Made by a program: the position numbers and the translations under genes
Part shown: positions 47,646 through 60,779 of the stretch, piece after piece
Position numbering within the stretch: the stretch's first letter is position 1
Layout: every line of letters begins with the position of its first letter
Assembly (NCBI GenBank): GCA_020205615.1
Contig: CM035168.1
Location: 129,032,795 to 129,096,794, forward strand
DNA length: 64,000 bases
Source of the DNA: Panax quinquefolius
Lineage: Eukaryota; Streptophyta; Magnoliopsida; Apiales; Araliaceae
Direction of reading: 5' to 3'
Notes under the pieces: model-generated
Seen by the model: only the letters and a program-made list of their open reading frames with translations
What the model was told of the DNA's origin: nothing
Databases searched by the model: none

Positions 47646-50050
47646 GGTGAGGACTACTAAACAATTCTTTCTAAAACCTTCATTCCATACCCCGACTCGT
47701 ACTCGCTATATTCTCGCCTCTTGAGAAGAAAAATGGAACAAGAAGGAAAAGGGTGAGCTCAACTAGCCCAGTAAAGAATATTATGACTAAGATAATATAC
47801 AACAAATTACCGTTAGTCTTCAACAAGGAAAAAATCTAATAGAATACAATAGACAACAAATTTTAAATCAATATTCGCAGCGAAAATAATAATTCATTAG
47901 AAGAGTTAAGTAGAGAATGCAAACTACTATCTTCTATGTATGAATTTAAAAGTTCATCGCTCATCTTTTATCCCCTGTAACATCAATCAATATACATCTG
48001 AATCAAATATTCATCTTTGCACTACGTGCCAAAGATATTCATCGATTAATCATGTTCATCTAAACACTGCTCATCTTTGCACTACTACCAAAGATATTCT
48101 TCGAAATCATTCATCTTTGCACTACAAGCCAAAGATATTCAATAATATCATCATTTAAGACCGAGGATGATGAAAAATATTTTTAAAGAAACGAATCCAA
48201 AGAAACAAAATGACAAGGATTAAGGATTCGTATTTTAAACAATCCGAAGTTCAAAAAATACTTCATAAATAATCATACCAAGTAAAATTCAAGAATGATC
48301 AAAACATGGATACAATCAAAGCTAGTATCCGAATAGATATTTTGGACAAAAAGAAGAAATTTTATTTTTCTAAGAATAGTTCCAGATATCGTGAATAGTC
48401 TTTGTATCGATACGTGAATAAGAATCTCACACCAAAAGATAGAAATTTCCCAAAAACATCTTCACGCTTACATAATAGTACTTCGTGAATAAGAATCTCG
48501 CTTAATAAGAACTCATGAATAAGAACTCGTGAATAGTAACTCATGAATAAGTAACCCCGACATGAAAAAGTTCCAAATTTGATAAAAAGTTCCAACCAAT
48601 ATTTCAAAGATAATGATATTGAAGAAATAATATCATTTGAGAAGAAAATAACATCCCTTACCTCGAAAGATTAGTACTTCTAATTTGGAATACCGGGTAT
48701 AAGGTTTAAAGGGAACTTGCACCGCCTAACAATACTCAAAGTATACTCAAAATACTCACAAGAATACGCCGATATAATACGAGAGAGAAAACTTCGCTTC
48801 GGTGTGTGATTTTCAATTCTAACCCAAGACCCTATTTATAGGAAAATGCTTAGAAACACCAAAGTAGAAAATTGAATATAATATTAATATATTTTTCACA
48901 TTTTCTTTAGCCCACCTTAGACAACTGATCTCAGCCCATTTGAATCACATGTGAGGCCAACTTAGTTGCAAAAAAACGTTTTTCTCAAAATAATTAACTA
49001 AAACTCCCAAAAATTAATTATTTTAACTTCTAACTTCAATAATTCATAATAAATAGCCCTTTATCAGAAAATTCAAATCTCATGAGTTTTTATAGGAAAT
49101 TCAATTCTCTACAACTTTACGTAAGAAAGTTTTTCTGAATTCCAAATGAAATTGACCGAAATCCACAAACGGCGATTTTTACAAGCTATAATCAAATTTC
49201 AGTCAATAAATGGGGTCCACCGACATGTTTAACATGTTTTAAACATTTATTGCAACAAAAATACTCTTCCTCCTCGTATACTCATATATCCCACATTCGT
49301 TGTAAAAATATCACCATTATTATATTATTAAAATATAATAATATATTTAAATGAATTATTTTATCAGAAAAAGATAAAATTTCAATTTTCAACAATTGTC
49401 ACATTAAAATTTTTCTCCATCTATATCCACATAAAATCAATATTTTCCTCATCATATGAATCAATAATTAATTGTTCACAAATAATATTACAGAATCACA
49501 ATATTGACAACCAGGCAGTTCCCAGGAAAGAGGGGGCTTTCCAATAAAGATTTCTCTTTACTGGCACGCAATTAGGTGACCAAACCTCTCATTAGACAGA
49601 ACTTTCTAGACATTGCCAATAATGTTATCTAATAATATTATTCAGATAATATGAATTATTGCTTCGAGAATGAAAAATACCGTAATGACAATTATCAAAC
49701 AATAGCAATATAAAATATCAACGCAAAGAATTATTGAATCAATAAAATAAAATATTGAATAAGAATTCTCGTAACCATTATTGAGTAGTGCCTTCACGTA
49801 AGAATCAATAATTGGTGCAATACCGGTAATCTTCTTGTATTTTAACCACCGGTATTTTAACAAGATAATTGGAATAACTACGCAGCTTATTTTTAAACCA
49901 CTTATATTTGTCGCTTTTCTTCATCCAATCGCTTTTACATTATGGGGCCCACACGGTCAAGGCATGCTCGCATTTAATATTCCCCGACAGTACGAATATT
50001 CCATGACCAAACGAATATTCCCCGACAACAATGAATATTTTATAACATAC
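47646..50050 (-). repeat. LTR-G, truncated at both ends
   Basis: It matches LTR-E from about its base 185 onward and stops near ATGAATATTTTATAACATAC, about 130 bp before the expected TGTAAGACC start. The TATA box is at 48,832-48,841. Its G-rich strand carries the inverted ACTATTCAC and ATATCTTTGG arrays and is close to LTR-A in sequence. Confidence 0.78.
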
Positions 50051-50480
50051 TTGGCGATAAAGCGAGTCTATAGGCCACTGTTCCTACTCGGTCAAGGATT
50101 TCAAATGGGCTAATAAAATCGAGGGTTGAGATTTTCTCTCTTCGTCGATTCTCGCTTCAAGAATAACGCCCTCTTTAACCTTCTTCTTCACATTCATCAA
50201 CTCTGAGTCTGTAGATTGAGCGACTTTAACTTTATCGATTAAAGTCGGTTCTACTCGTATATTTGTCATCATCACGTGGGTCCCTGGAGTCTTTATCTAT
50301 ATCTCCATCCTTTATAAGTCATACAAAATGGGCATCTGCGTTGACAATATCGCACTCGTACCCGCATATGATCTTCTACTCAACGCGTCAGCTACTACGT
50401 TCACTTTTTTAGGATGGTATTGAATGGTATGGTCATATGTAATCTTTCAACAACTCGAGCCAACGCTTTTGGCTCATAAT
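50051..50480 (-). pseudogene. Integrase/RNase H fragments, interior-G
   Basis: A short C-terminal integrase piece (50,060-50,110) is joined to a segment just upstream of the integrase zinc domain (P-T-L-I-D-K-V-K-V-A-Q, about 50,190-50,255). An RNase H end follows. Most of integrase is deleted. Confidence 0.65.
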
Positions 50481-50489
50481 TCGTTCGTG

Positions 50490-51240
50490 TTAGTTGAAAA
50501 AAAATATTTGAGGGTTTTGTATCAGGTTCAAGGTCGATACAAAATTCAAATTCACGCTCTGGGGTATGCTAGGAAATTCTTCAGGGAATACGTCAGGAAA
50601 TTTATTAACAATCGAAATATCATTCAAATCTGATGTATTTTTGTTTAAATTTGTGATATGAGCTAAGAAAGCTTGACATCCGTTTTTCAATAAACGAATG
50701 GCTCTATGGCTTGATATGATAGTGATTGACTTTAATGGTTTGGTTGCTTGAATTCGCATAATAGGTTGGTTAGGAATATGAAAGCTAACAACCTTACAAA
50801 ACAATCAATTTTAGCATGATGAGTAGTTAACCAGTAGATTCCTAAAATCACATCAAATGTGAGTATTTTCAAAGAGATAAAATCGACAGGTAACGTGAAA
50901 GTGTCGATTTGAATCAACAAGATTTATAAACAGTGGAGGTAACGGAGGTTTCTACTAACAAAGTTTCAACCAATAAGTCAAAGTCTAACTTCTCTGGGGT
51001 CAAATTTAAACGCTGAGCGCAAGCAAGAGTGATAAAAGAATGGGTAGAACCGATATCTAATAAGGTATAGACTTCGTAAGAATTTATAATTAACTAACCC
51101 ATGCTAACTTCGTCCGGGTTACTCGCTTTTTTGAGAAGTCACGAAAAACGCTCTTTCTAAAACCACCGACTTTGTTTTGTCCGTATCCGCATTTTGCCAC
51201 CGCCCTACCGGACTTGATTTATTTCTGAGACAAAATTGAG
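50490..51240 (-). pseudogene. Protease region, interior-G
   Basis: The protease segment around 51,030-51,080 reads L-L-D-I-G-S-T-H. The linker N-K-N-T-S-D-L-N-D-I lies in an open stretch (50,490-50,804). After the Y-D or T-K-P motif that opens RT the sequence jumps to the L-K-Y-F-F part of RNase H, the same junction as in interior-D. Confidence 0.68.
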
Positions 51241-51448
51241 CTATGTGACCTTCTTTTCCATAACTAAAACATACCTTGGAAGGTCGTGAATAATTTGGAC
51301 TTATGTGTCCTCCTCTCCGTGATCTGTAGCATCTAACCTGGCGGTCATTCTCCTCCCCCAGAATTTGTTCTTTGGTGTTATACCGACGCGTTTCCCATCA
51401 TCGTTAAATCTTCTTTTTGAATTTTCCACTTCTATTATCTTGCTATGA

Positions 51449-52195
51449 TTACCACCAAGTGGTTACCATTTTTGGCATGATAATTTCCCCACGATGGTTA
51501 TCATTGTTCCGATGGTCGTTGCCACCGATACGATTATTATCGTGTTGTTGGTCGTTGCCTTTTGGTTGTGCTGACTCATTATCGCGCTCCAATAACTGAG
51601 CCCTATTCACAACATTTGAATATAAACAAAGTTTGTGAGAAATGAGGTATTGACATATATCAGGTTTCAAACCTTTTAGAAACATTCGCGTCATTCGCTC
51701 CTCATTATCAACCAAATGGGATGCAAACCGGGACAACTTGACAAACTTAGCCTTGTACTGCGACACGGTCATATTGTTTTGCTCCAGCTTGATGAATTCA
51801 ACCTCCTTCATGTGACTAATACTTTCGGGAAAGTACTTGTCGTTGAATAATTCTTGGAACTTCTCCCAAGACATCTTCAGTGCCGAAGGTTGAGTACGCT
51901 TTACAGATTCCAACTAGTAATCTACCTCTCCTCGCAACATGAAGGTGGCAAAGGAAACCTTTTGCTCCTCGGAACATTTCAAGACATTAAATATCTTGGT
52001 GATCTGCTTTATCCACGTCTCCGCTTTAAGTGGTTCTAGCTCTCCCAAAAACTTCGGTGGTCCCATCTCCTTGAACTGCTTAGCGGTGACCACCCGAGAG
52101 TTGTCAGTGTTTCCACCTGCATTTTGAACATGAGTCTCTCTCGCCTGATGTTGCATGAATTGCATAAAGCCTCTGAACATCTCATCGTTCATCAT
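51449..52195 (-). pseudogene. gag of interior-G, one stop codon
   Basis: Two open stretches (52,195-51,914 and 51,913-51,449) form a capsid of about 248 codons in one frame. They are separated only by a TAG at 51,914-51,916, where family copies have D-Y-W-W-E-S-V-K and this one has D-Y, stop, L-E-S-V-K. Motifs include M-F-R-G-F-M-Q-F-M-Q, W-I-K-Q-I-T-K-I-F-N-V-L, R-F-A-S-H-L-V and N-R-A-Q-L-L-E-R. The zinc knuckles downstream (about 51,235-51,335) have lost cysteines. Confidence 0.82.
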
Positions 52196-52488
52196 CTAAT
52201 CGGTGTTGTTGTTTATCCGAGGATTATTGTCTTCTTGTTGCACATAATCCTGGGTATTGATCGTTGGTGACTCAACAATCTCATGTGCTTCGTTGCTGAT
52301 CTCAACATTTTCAAATGCCATTTTCAAACACTGTCACAAAACAAGGGTTAATTGACATGTAACATATTATCCCTATACTCTAACCGACTAATTAAATACC
52401 AAATAAACTTAGGTAGGTCATACTAGCGAAGGAATTCCCCGTTTCTCCCCTCCTAGTTCTAATCTCACATCTTAGCCAGAGATCATAT

Positions 52489-52506
52489 CCCTAAGCTTTG
52501 ATACCA
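52489..52506 (-). promoter_or_regulatory. Primer binding site of interior-G
   Basis: The inverse of CCCTAAGCTTTGATACCA gives TGGTATCAAAGC. It differs from the tRNA-iMet site at one base. Confidence 0.75.
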
Positions 52507-52508
52507 AT

Positions 52509-53093
52509 TGTGACGCCCCCTGTGACGCCCCCAAAATAGGTATACATCACCCATTTTGAGTCGTCAATAACATGGTCTGAAAACAACTACAACTTTATTA
52601 ATACAACATATAAACTGTGAGTTTAAATACAAATATTGTCTTCTAGACAATATCAACACTCAAATAAGTCCTCATTACAATTATTGATATATTATTTTAC
52701 AAAAATGGTGAGGACTACTAAAACAACTTTCTAAGACCTTCATTCTATACCCCGACTAGTACTCGCTACATTCTTGCTTCCTGAGAAGAAAAATGGAACA
52801 AAAAGGAAAAGGGTGAGCTCAAATAGCTCAATAAAGAATATTATGACTAAGATAATATAGAACAAATTATCGTTAGTCTTCAACAGGAAAAAATCTGATA
52901 AAATACAATAGATAACAAGTTTCGGATCAATATTCGCAATGAAATAATAATTCATAGATGAGTTACGTAGAATGAAATCTACTATAATCTATGAATTTAA
53001 AAGTCCATCATCATTATTTTATCCCTGTAACATCAATCAATATTCATCTTGAATCAAATATTCATCTTTGCACTACAGGCCAAAGATATTCAT
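52509..53093 (-). repeat. Truncated LTR-H with 12 bp end duplication
   Basis: The LTR end TGTGACGCCCCC appears twice in a row (52,509-52,520 and 52,521-52,532). The LTR then runs for about 570 bp and stops within the ATATCTTTGG repeat at about 53,093, where it joins protease sequence (AATTTTGGCATGATGA). Confidence 0.82.
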
Positions 53094-53560
53094 CAATTTT
53101 GGCATGATGATTAGTTAACCAATCAATCCCTAAAATCACATCAAAAGCAAGTATCTTTAAAGAGATAAGGTCAACGGGTAAGGTAATGGTGCCAACTTGA
53201 ATCAAACAAGATTTATAAACGAAGTGATGTGATGAAAGTTTCTCCTAACGAGTTTCCACGAGATAGGTCAAAGTCTAATTTTCTTGAGTCAAGTTTAAAC
53301 GTTGAGCACATGCAGGAGAGATAAATGAATGGGTAAGACCCCGTATCAAGTAAGGTATAAACTTCGCAAGAATTTATAAATAGCTTACCCGTGATCACCT
53401 CGTTTGGGTTCCTCACATTTTGACCAACACAACAAACGCTTCTTCCTAATCGTTGACTTTGACTTTTCCGGGACGATCTTTTCGAGTCATCGTCCCCATG
53501 AACTAGGTTTCGCTCTGCATAATCTCGAAGCGATATGTCCTTCCTTTCCACAATTATAGC
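53094..53560 (-). pseudogene. Protease fragment, interior-H
   Basis: It encodes I-N-S-C-E-V-Y-T-L-L-D-T-G-S-Y, so the D-T-G active site is kept. The linker and all of RT, RNase H and integrase are deleted at the junction with LTR-H. Confidence 0.75.
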
Positions 53561-54570
53561 ATACCTTGAACTGTTGTGGGCGGTTTGAATCGATATGTCC
53601 CTCTTTTCGCATTTGTAGCATATGACCGGTGGTCGTTTCCTCCCTTAGAACCGATTCTTCACGCCAAGACCGCTGTCGTCTTCACATAGTCGTTGTTAAA
53701 TCTCCTCTTTTAAAATCTCCTCCCGACTCGCTTCTTCTATTTTCATGGCCATGATTACCACCGTAGTGGTTACCATTTTTGTCCGTCTCGCTTTTTCTCC
53801 GTTTGGTTATCATTATTCTCATTGACTACTATCTCCGGTACAATCCACGTTATGGTCCCTCGGTTGAACATACTCGTTATCTCGCTCTAACAATTGAGCC
53901 CTCATTAACAACATCTGAATAGAGAGAAAATTTATGAGAAATGAGATCTTGACGTACGCCGAGGTTTCAAACCTCTAAGAAACATCCGCGTCATATCGTT
54001 CCTCATTCTCCACCAAATGAGGTGCAAACTCGATAACTCTGCAAACTTTGTCTCGTCTTCGAGACACCGTCGTGTTGTTTTGCTCTAATTTGATGAACTC
54101 CACTTCCTTCATACGATGAACACTTTTAGGAAAGTATTTGTCATTAAATAGTTTCTGAAACGCTTCCCAAGACATGCCGAAAAGGTTTGGATGGGTACGC
54201 TTCACGAGACTCCCACCAATGAATCCGCCTCGCCCATGAAACATAAAGGTGGCGAATGGAACCTTCGTTCTCCGTGCATCCCAAGACATCGAATATCTTG
54301 GTAATTTGCTTGACCCATGTTTCCGCCATGATCGGATCCGGCTTTCCTTAAATTCGTGGTCCCAACTCTTTGAACTTGCATTTGTGACAACCCGTGAATT
54401 GCTATCATTTCTCTCCTCAGTATTTTGAACACGAGTCTCCCTCGTGCGATTTTGCATGAACTACAAAAACTTCTAAACATCCCCTCGTTCATCGATACGC
54501 TTTCGGTGGTGTTGTTCACAGGAGGAACATTGCCACTGCTGTTGCACTTTCTCCTCGTTGGTGAGTACAA
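53560..54570 (-). pseudogene. gag of interior-H
   Basis: Open stretches in 54,570-53,975 carry M-F-R-S-F, K-Q-I-T-K-I-F-D-V-L-G-C (in a shifted frame), K-L-F-N-D-K-Y-F-P-K-S and E-F-I-K-L-E-Q-N. Several frame changes are present. Zinc-knuckle remnants lie near 53,545-53,640. Confidence 0.72.
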
Positions 54571-54785
54571 AGCGTCTCCACGGTCTCATTTCCATTGTTA
54601 ATATTCTCGACGACATTCTCAAATACATGTCATAAAACAAGGGTTAATTAAGGAAATCAATATATCACATAATATCCTTATATCTTGACCAACTAAAAAA
54701 AAATAAGCTTAGGTAGGACACACTAGCGAAGGATTTACTCGCCTCCCTCCTAGTTCTATTCCCCGATCTCCACCGGAGATCATAT

Positions 54786-54804
54786 CCCTAAGCTCTAATA
54801 CCAA
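54786..54804 (-). promoter_or_regulatory. Primer binding site of interior-H
   Basis: The inverse of CCCTAAGCTCTAATACCA gives TGGTATTAGAGC, one C-to-T change from the tRNA-iMet site. Confidence 0.75.
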
Positions 54805-54805
54805 C

Positions 54806-57388
54806 CGTGACGCCCCAAAAATAGGTATACATCACCCATTCCGAGTTGTCAATACATGGTACGTAAACAACTACAACTTTATTATTACAACAAATGAAAA
54901 GCGTGAGTTTGAATACAAATATTATCTTCTAGACTATATCTATACTCAAATAAATCCTCATCACATTTATTGATACATTATTTTACAAAATGGTGAGGAC
55001 TACTAAACAATTCTTTCTAAAACCTTCATTCCATACCCCAGAGCTAAATACTCGCTTATATTCTCGCCTCCCGAGAGAAAAAATGGAACAAGAAGGAAAA
55101 GGGTGAGCTCAACTAGCCCAAAGAAAGAATATTATGACTAAGATAATATACAACAAATTACCGTTAGTCTTCAACAAGGAAAAATCTAATAGAATACAAT
55201 AGACAACAAATTTTAAATCAATATTCGCAATGAAATAATAATTTATTAGAAGAGTTAAGTAGAGAATGCAAACTACTATCTTCTATGTATGAATTTAAAA
55301 GTTCATCGCCTATCTTTTATCCCCAGTAACATCAATCAATATACATCTCGAATCAAATATTCATCTTTTTGCACTATAGGCCAAAGATATTCATCGATTA
55401 ATCATGTTCATCTAAACACTGCTCATCTTTGCACTACGGGCCAAAGATATTCATCGAAAATCATTTATCTTTTGCACTACAGGCCAAAGATATTCAGTAA
55501 TATCATCATTTAGGACTGAGGATGATGAAAAATATTTTAAAGAAAACGAATCCAGTGAGACAAAAGGACAAATATTAGATATTCGTATTATAGTTTATCC
55601 AAGATCAATAATACTCCATAATAACCAATTTTGAAGCAGAATTCAAAATTACAGATCAAAACATGGATATAATCAAAGATAGTAACCATAATAGACATCT
55701 TGGACAAAAAGAAAATTTTTTATTTTTCGGTGAATAGTGCCGTATTCGTGAATAGTGTCATATATGTGAATAGTACTGTATACGTGAATAGTAACTCAGA
55801 CACAAAAAGTTCGAAATTTGATTAAAAATTTCAAACCAATATTTCGGCATAATCATATTGAAGAAAATAATATCATTTAAGAAGAAAATAACATCCCTTA
55901 CCTCGAAAAGACAGTACTTCTGACTGGAATACTAGATATAGTGCTGAAGGGAACTTGCACCGTATAACAACACTCAAAGTATCAAAATACTCACAAGAAT
56001 ACGCTCGATAATATAGAGAGAGAAAACTTTAGTTTTTGGTGTGATTTTTAATTCTAACATAAGCACCCTATTTATAGGAATTGCTTAGAACATCAAAATA
56101 GAAAATTTAATAAAATAATATTATTAATATTAAAATTCATACGCATCCTTTGAAATCAGATTCTAGCATTTCCCACATGCCCACCTTTTAGAAAAACATG
56201 TTTTAAATGTTTTTGTAATAAAATCAATTCAGGCCCAATATTTTGGAACTTCAATAATTCATAATAAATAGCCCTTTTATCAGAAAATTCAAATCTTATG
56301 TCCATTCCACAGGAAATTCAATTCTCTACAATTTTGTAAGTTTAAGTTTTCCCAAATTCCAAATAGAAGATGACCAAAATTCACAAACGGGCGATTTTAT
56401 ATGCTATAATCAAATTTCAGTCAAGAAATGGGGTCCACAAACATGAAAAACATGTTTTAAACAATTTTTAGTGACAAAAATACTATTCCTCCTTATTTAT
56501 TCATATATCCCACATTCATTGTAAAAATATCACCATTATTATATTATTAAAATATAATAATATATTTAAATGAATTATTTTATCGAAAAAGATAAAATAT
56601 TAATTTTCAACAATTGTCACTTTACAAAATTTCTCCATCTATATCCACATAAAATGAATATTTTCCTTATCATATAAATCAATAATTAATTATTTACAAA
56701 TAATATTACGTAATTACAATCGACAATCGGTAGTTCCTGGAAGAGGGGCCTTCCAATAAGGATTTCTCTTCTTGGCGCATGATTAGGTGACCAAACCTCT
56801 CCTTGAGATGTAACTTTTAAGACATTGTCAATAATGCTATCTAATAATATTATTCAAATAATATGAATTATTAATCGATAAAGGAAAATATTGTGTAATG
56901 ATAATTATTGAAACAACAATAATATAAAATATCAACGTAGCAATTATTGAATCAATAAAATAAAATATTAAACAAGAATTACATCGTAACAATTATTGAG
57001 TAACGCCTTCTACGTAAGAATCAATAATTGGTGCAATACCGCATCTTCTTGTGTTTTAACCAAAATTATTTTAACATAATGATTAATTGATAATAACTAC
57101 GCCATTATTTATAAACAACTTATATTTGTCGTTTTCTTCATCCAATCGCTTTTTCGTTATGAGGCCCACACAAGGCTGCGCTGTCGTACGAATATTCCCC
57201 GACAGTAAAAATATTTCACGACCAAACGAATATTTCCCAACAACAATGAATATTTTATAACCACTTGCTTATTAAAATATTTGCGTATTTTACCCATAAC
57301 TAACCACATTAATCCAATCAACCCTTACTATTTCAAAATAATAAATAGAGAAAATTTAATTTCGTTTATAATAAGTTGGGGTCTTACA
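54806..57388 (-). repeat. LTR-E (shared LTR)
   Basis: On the minus strand it starts TGTAAGACCCC at 57,388 and ends GGGGCGTCACG at 54,806, 2,583 bp. The TATA box is at 56,068-56,077. It is the 3' LTR of interior-F and the 5' LTR of interior-H. Confidence 0.88.
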
Positions 57389-57402
57389 ACCTCCCCTCCT
57401 TA
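57389..57402 (-). promoter_or_regulatory. Polypurine tract of interior-F
   Basis: The inverse of ACCTCCCCTCCTTA, i.e. TAAGGAGGGGAGGT, abuts the LTR-E start. Confidence 0.82.
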
Positions 57403-58860
57403 TGAAATTTCGTCCTCGAAATTGACGTATGTACCTAGTGTTTCGAAAAGGTGAGGATACCTCGCTTTCATTTCCGTTTCCAACTCCCATGTCATTTCCT
57501 CAATATCATGGTTCCTCCACAAAACTTTAACTTGTGGTATGACCTTTGTACGTAAAATATGCTCCTTCCTATCCAAGATCTTGACAGGTACCTCTTCGTA
57601 CGTTAAGTCTTCGGCTATCTCGTCCGGTTCTAACTCAATAACGTGGTTCGGGTCTTTCACATATTTACGAAGCACAGATATATGAAAAATATTATGAACA
57701 CGAGACATACTTGGAGGTAATCTTTGAGTCTATAGGCCACATTTCCTACTTGGTCAAGAATCAAAATGGACCAATAAATCGTGGATTGAGCTTTCTCTCT
57801 TCCCAAATCTTGTAACTCCTTTCCATGAGAAAGCAACACGCAACACAATACACGATCCCCAATACTAAATTCCACGTCCTTTAGATGAAGATCCGCATAA
57901 CTCTTTTGTCGATCCTGTCTTGCTTTATATCGTTGTCGAATCATTTGGATCTTTTCCGTAGTCATAATACGTACCAACTCTCGGGCCCCAACAATGTTTC
58001 TTCACCCACCTCATCCCAACATATTGGAGAGCGACACTTTCGTCCCATACAATGCTTGAATGGAGCCACACCTATACTTGTCTGATAACTGTTGTTGTAG
58101 GAGAATTCCACCAATGGTAAATACTTATCCCAACTCCTTTGAAATCTAGGACACGAATCTTAATAGATCTTGAGTTTGAATAGTCCTCTCGATTGTCCGT
58201 CCGGTTTGAGGATGGTATCTTACCAACTCAATCGTAAATCCGTGCCCATAGCTTTTTGTAAACTAACCCAAAATCGTGAAGTGAATCTTGGGTCACGATC
58301 CGAAACTATGGATACTGGCATGCCATGCAATCTCACAATCTCATTTATATACATATGAGCAAGACGTTCAATCCATGGTTAATCTATCAACAATAACCCA
58401 AATAGCATTTATGCCTTGAGAAACTGCGGGAAGACCCGTAACGAAATCCATGGTAATGTGTTCCCACTTCTATTTTGGAATCTCAAGTGGTTGCAATGGA
58501 CCCTTAGGCACTTGATGCTCCGCCTTTACATGTTGACAAGTTAAACACCTCGAGATAAACTTCGCGATTTGTCTCTTTATATTGTTCCACCAAAATGTTT
58601 GTCAAAGATCACGATACATTTTGGTACTTCCAAGATGGATTGAAAACGATATATTGTGTGCCTCCATCATGATCTTGTACTTCAAATCAGAATCATTAGG
58701 AACATAAAGTCTGGAGTGGACTCAAAGTATTCCTTCTTCATCAATTCTTGCTTCTGGAATAACACCTTCTTGTACTTTCTTCTTCATACGCATTAGCTCC
58801 GGGTCTGTGGCTTGAGCAACTTTAACTTTATCGATTAAAGTTGGTTCTACGCGTATACTC
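57400..58860 (-). pseudogene. Integrase and chromodomain-like tail, interior-F
   Basis: The C-terminal 102 codons (57,708-57,400) are open. They read V-H-N-I-F-H-I-S-V-L-R-K-Y, then a chromodomain-like stretch with V-K-I-L-D-R-K-E, V-K-V-L-W-R-N-H and E-E-M-T-W-E-L-E, then Y-P-H-L-F and F-E-D-E-I-S. This tail is typical of Tekay/Del chromoviruses, where it guides insertion to chromatin. The zinc segment (about 58,660-58,530) and the catalytic core (58,460-57,900) are recognisable but split by frame errors and a stop in the zinc segment. Confidence 0.82.
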
Positions 58861-58866
58861 TTGACA

Positions 58867-59196
58867 TCATCGCACTTTTCGTTCACGTGCATATGATCTT
58901 CTACTCAACGCGTCAGCTACCACGTTTGCTTTTCTAGGATGGTATTGAATAGTGTGGTCGTTATCTTTCAACAACTCGAGCCAACGTCGTTGCCGCATGT
59001 TGAGTTCCTTTTGGGTAAAGAAATATTTGAGGCTTTTATGGTCTGAATATATCTCCACTTTCTCTCCATATAGATAGTGCCTCCAGATCTTTAGCGCGAA
59101 AACAACTGCTGCCATCTCTAGATCATGAGTAGGATAATTCCTCTCATATTCTTTAAGTTGTCGCGATGCATAGGCTATGACTTTTCCACGTTGCAT
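58867..59196 (-). pseudogene. RNase H domain, interior-F
   Basis: 110 open codons: [32 protein letters not shown] and V-A-D-A-L-S. The Glu of D-L-E-M and the Asp of Y-S-D-H, both catalytic in this fold, are present. The usual first Asp lies upstream, in the interrupted connection at 59,197-59,363. Confidence 0.85.
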
Positions 59197-59363
59197 GAGA
59201 ACACATCCTAACCCTTTGCACGAAGCATCATTTGAGATAACAAATCCATCCGAACCGGATGGTATTGTCGAGCAGTCTTGAAATGAGTCTCCTCTTAAGC
59301 TCTTGGAAACTCTTTTCGCATTCCTCGCTCCATATGAATTTTGTATCTTTAAAATCAGTTGAG

Positions 59364-60122
59364 TTAGCAGGGGTAGCGATTCGAGAAAATCCTTCCACGA
59401 ATCTCCGATAATAACCGAGTTAGGCCCGAAAAGCTACGTGCTTGATTCTGAGTCTTTGGTTGCTCCCAAATTTGTATTGCTTCAATCTTCACGTCAACAG
59501 ATACTCCATGTTTTGACACCACATGCCCAAGGAATGCTACATCCTCAAGCCTTTGGAGTACCAGCTTCAAATGGTGCTCATGATCTTCACGGCTTTTGGA
59601 ATATATGAGGATGTCATCAATAAAGACAACAACGAACTGATCTAAATATTCCTTGAATATCCGGTTCATCATATCCATGAAAGGCGCATGAGCATTACTC
59701 AATCCAAAAGACATGACTAAGAATTCATAATGCCAGTACCGAGTTCTAAAGGTAGTCTTTGCAATATCCTCAGTTCTAATCTTCAGCTGATGATATCCAA
59801 AACGAAGATCGATCTTTAAAAAGAATTGTGCTCCTTGCAACTGGTCAAACAGGTCATTAATACGAGGTAGCGGATACCTATTCTTGATGGTGACATGGTT
59901 CAATTCTCGATAGTCAATACAAAGTTGCATACTTCCGTCTTTCTTCTTTATAAATAAAACAGGAGCACCCCAAGGAGATGTACTAGGACGAATGAAACCG
60001 ATGTCCAACAACTCCTGTAGTTGGACCTTTAACTCCTGAAGTTCAATAGGAGCCATTCGATATGGGGTTTTAAAAATGGGCTTTGTACCAGGGTTCAAGG
60101 TCAATAAAGAATTCAACTTCAC
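59364..60122 (-). pseudogene. Reverse transcriptase, interior-F
   Basis: 252 open codons, the longest frame in the window. It covers [38 protein letters not shown] and the palm motif [11 protein letters not shown] with both catalytic Asp. About 15-20 residues usually found between L-Q-R-L and V-A-F-L-G-H-V are missing, and S-N-A-H-A-P-F-M-D departs from the family T-N-A-P-A-A-F-M-D. It copies element RNA to DNA from the tRNA primer; this copy is probably inactive. Confidence 0.88.
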
Positions 60123-60123
60123 G

Positions 60124-60774
60124 TTACGGGGTGTAGGCAGGGAAGTTCTTCAGAAATCGTCGGAAATTTACTAACAACGGAATATTATTCAAATCCGACG
60201 TGTCTTTATTCAAATCCATAACATGGGCTAAGAAAGCTTGACATCCGTTTTTTAATAAACGAATAGCTTTATGACTTGATATGACAGTGATTGATTTCAG
60301 TGGTTTGGTTGCTTGAATTTTTACAACAGGTTGGTTAGAAATATGAAAACTAACAACCTTACGAAAACAATCAATTTTGGCATGATGAGTAGTTAACCAA
60401 TCAATCCCTAAAATCACATCAAAAGCAAGTATCTTTAAAGAGATAAGGTCAACAGGTAATGTGATGGTGCCAACTTGGATCAAACAAGATTTATAAATAG
60501 TGGATGTGATGAAAGTTTCTCCTAACGGAGTCTCCACCGATAAATCAAAGTCTAATTTCTCCTGAGAGTTAAGTTTAAAACGTTGAGCACAAGCGGGAGA
60601 GATAAATGAATGGGTATGCCCTAGATCTAGTAAGGTATAAACTTCGCAAGAATTTATGATTAGCTTATCAGTGATCACCTCGTTTGGGTTCCTCTTATTT
60701 TGACCAGTCACGAAAAACGCTCTTCCAGGAACCGTTGACTTTGACTTTTCTGGGATAGCCTTTTGAGTCACCAT
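60124..60774 (-). pseudogene. Aspartic protease and linker, interior-F
   Basis: 216 open codons. The segment I-N-S-C-E-V-Y-T-L-L-D-L-G-H-T-H-S-F-I-S holds the active site, but the usual D-T-G or D-S-G reads D-L-G (about 60,619-60,627). The linker to RT, L-N-K-D-T-S-D-L-N-N-I-P, is intact. It directly precedes RT, with a frame change near 60,122. Confidence 0.82.
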
Positions 60775-60779
60775 CCCGG

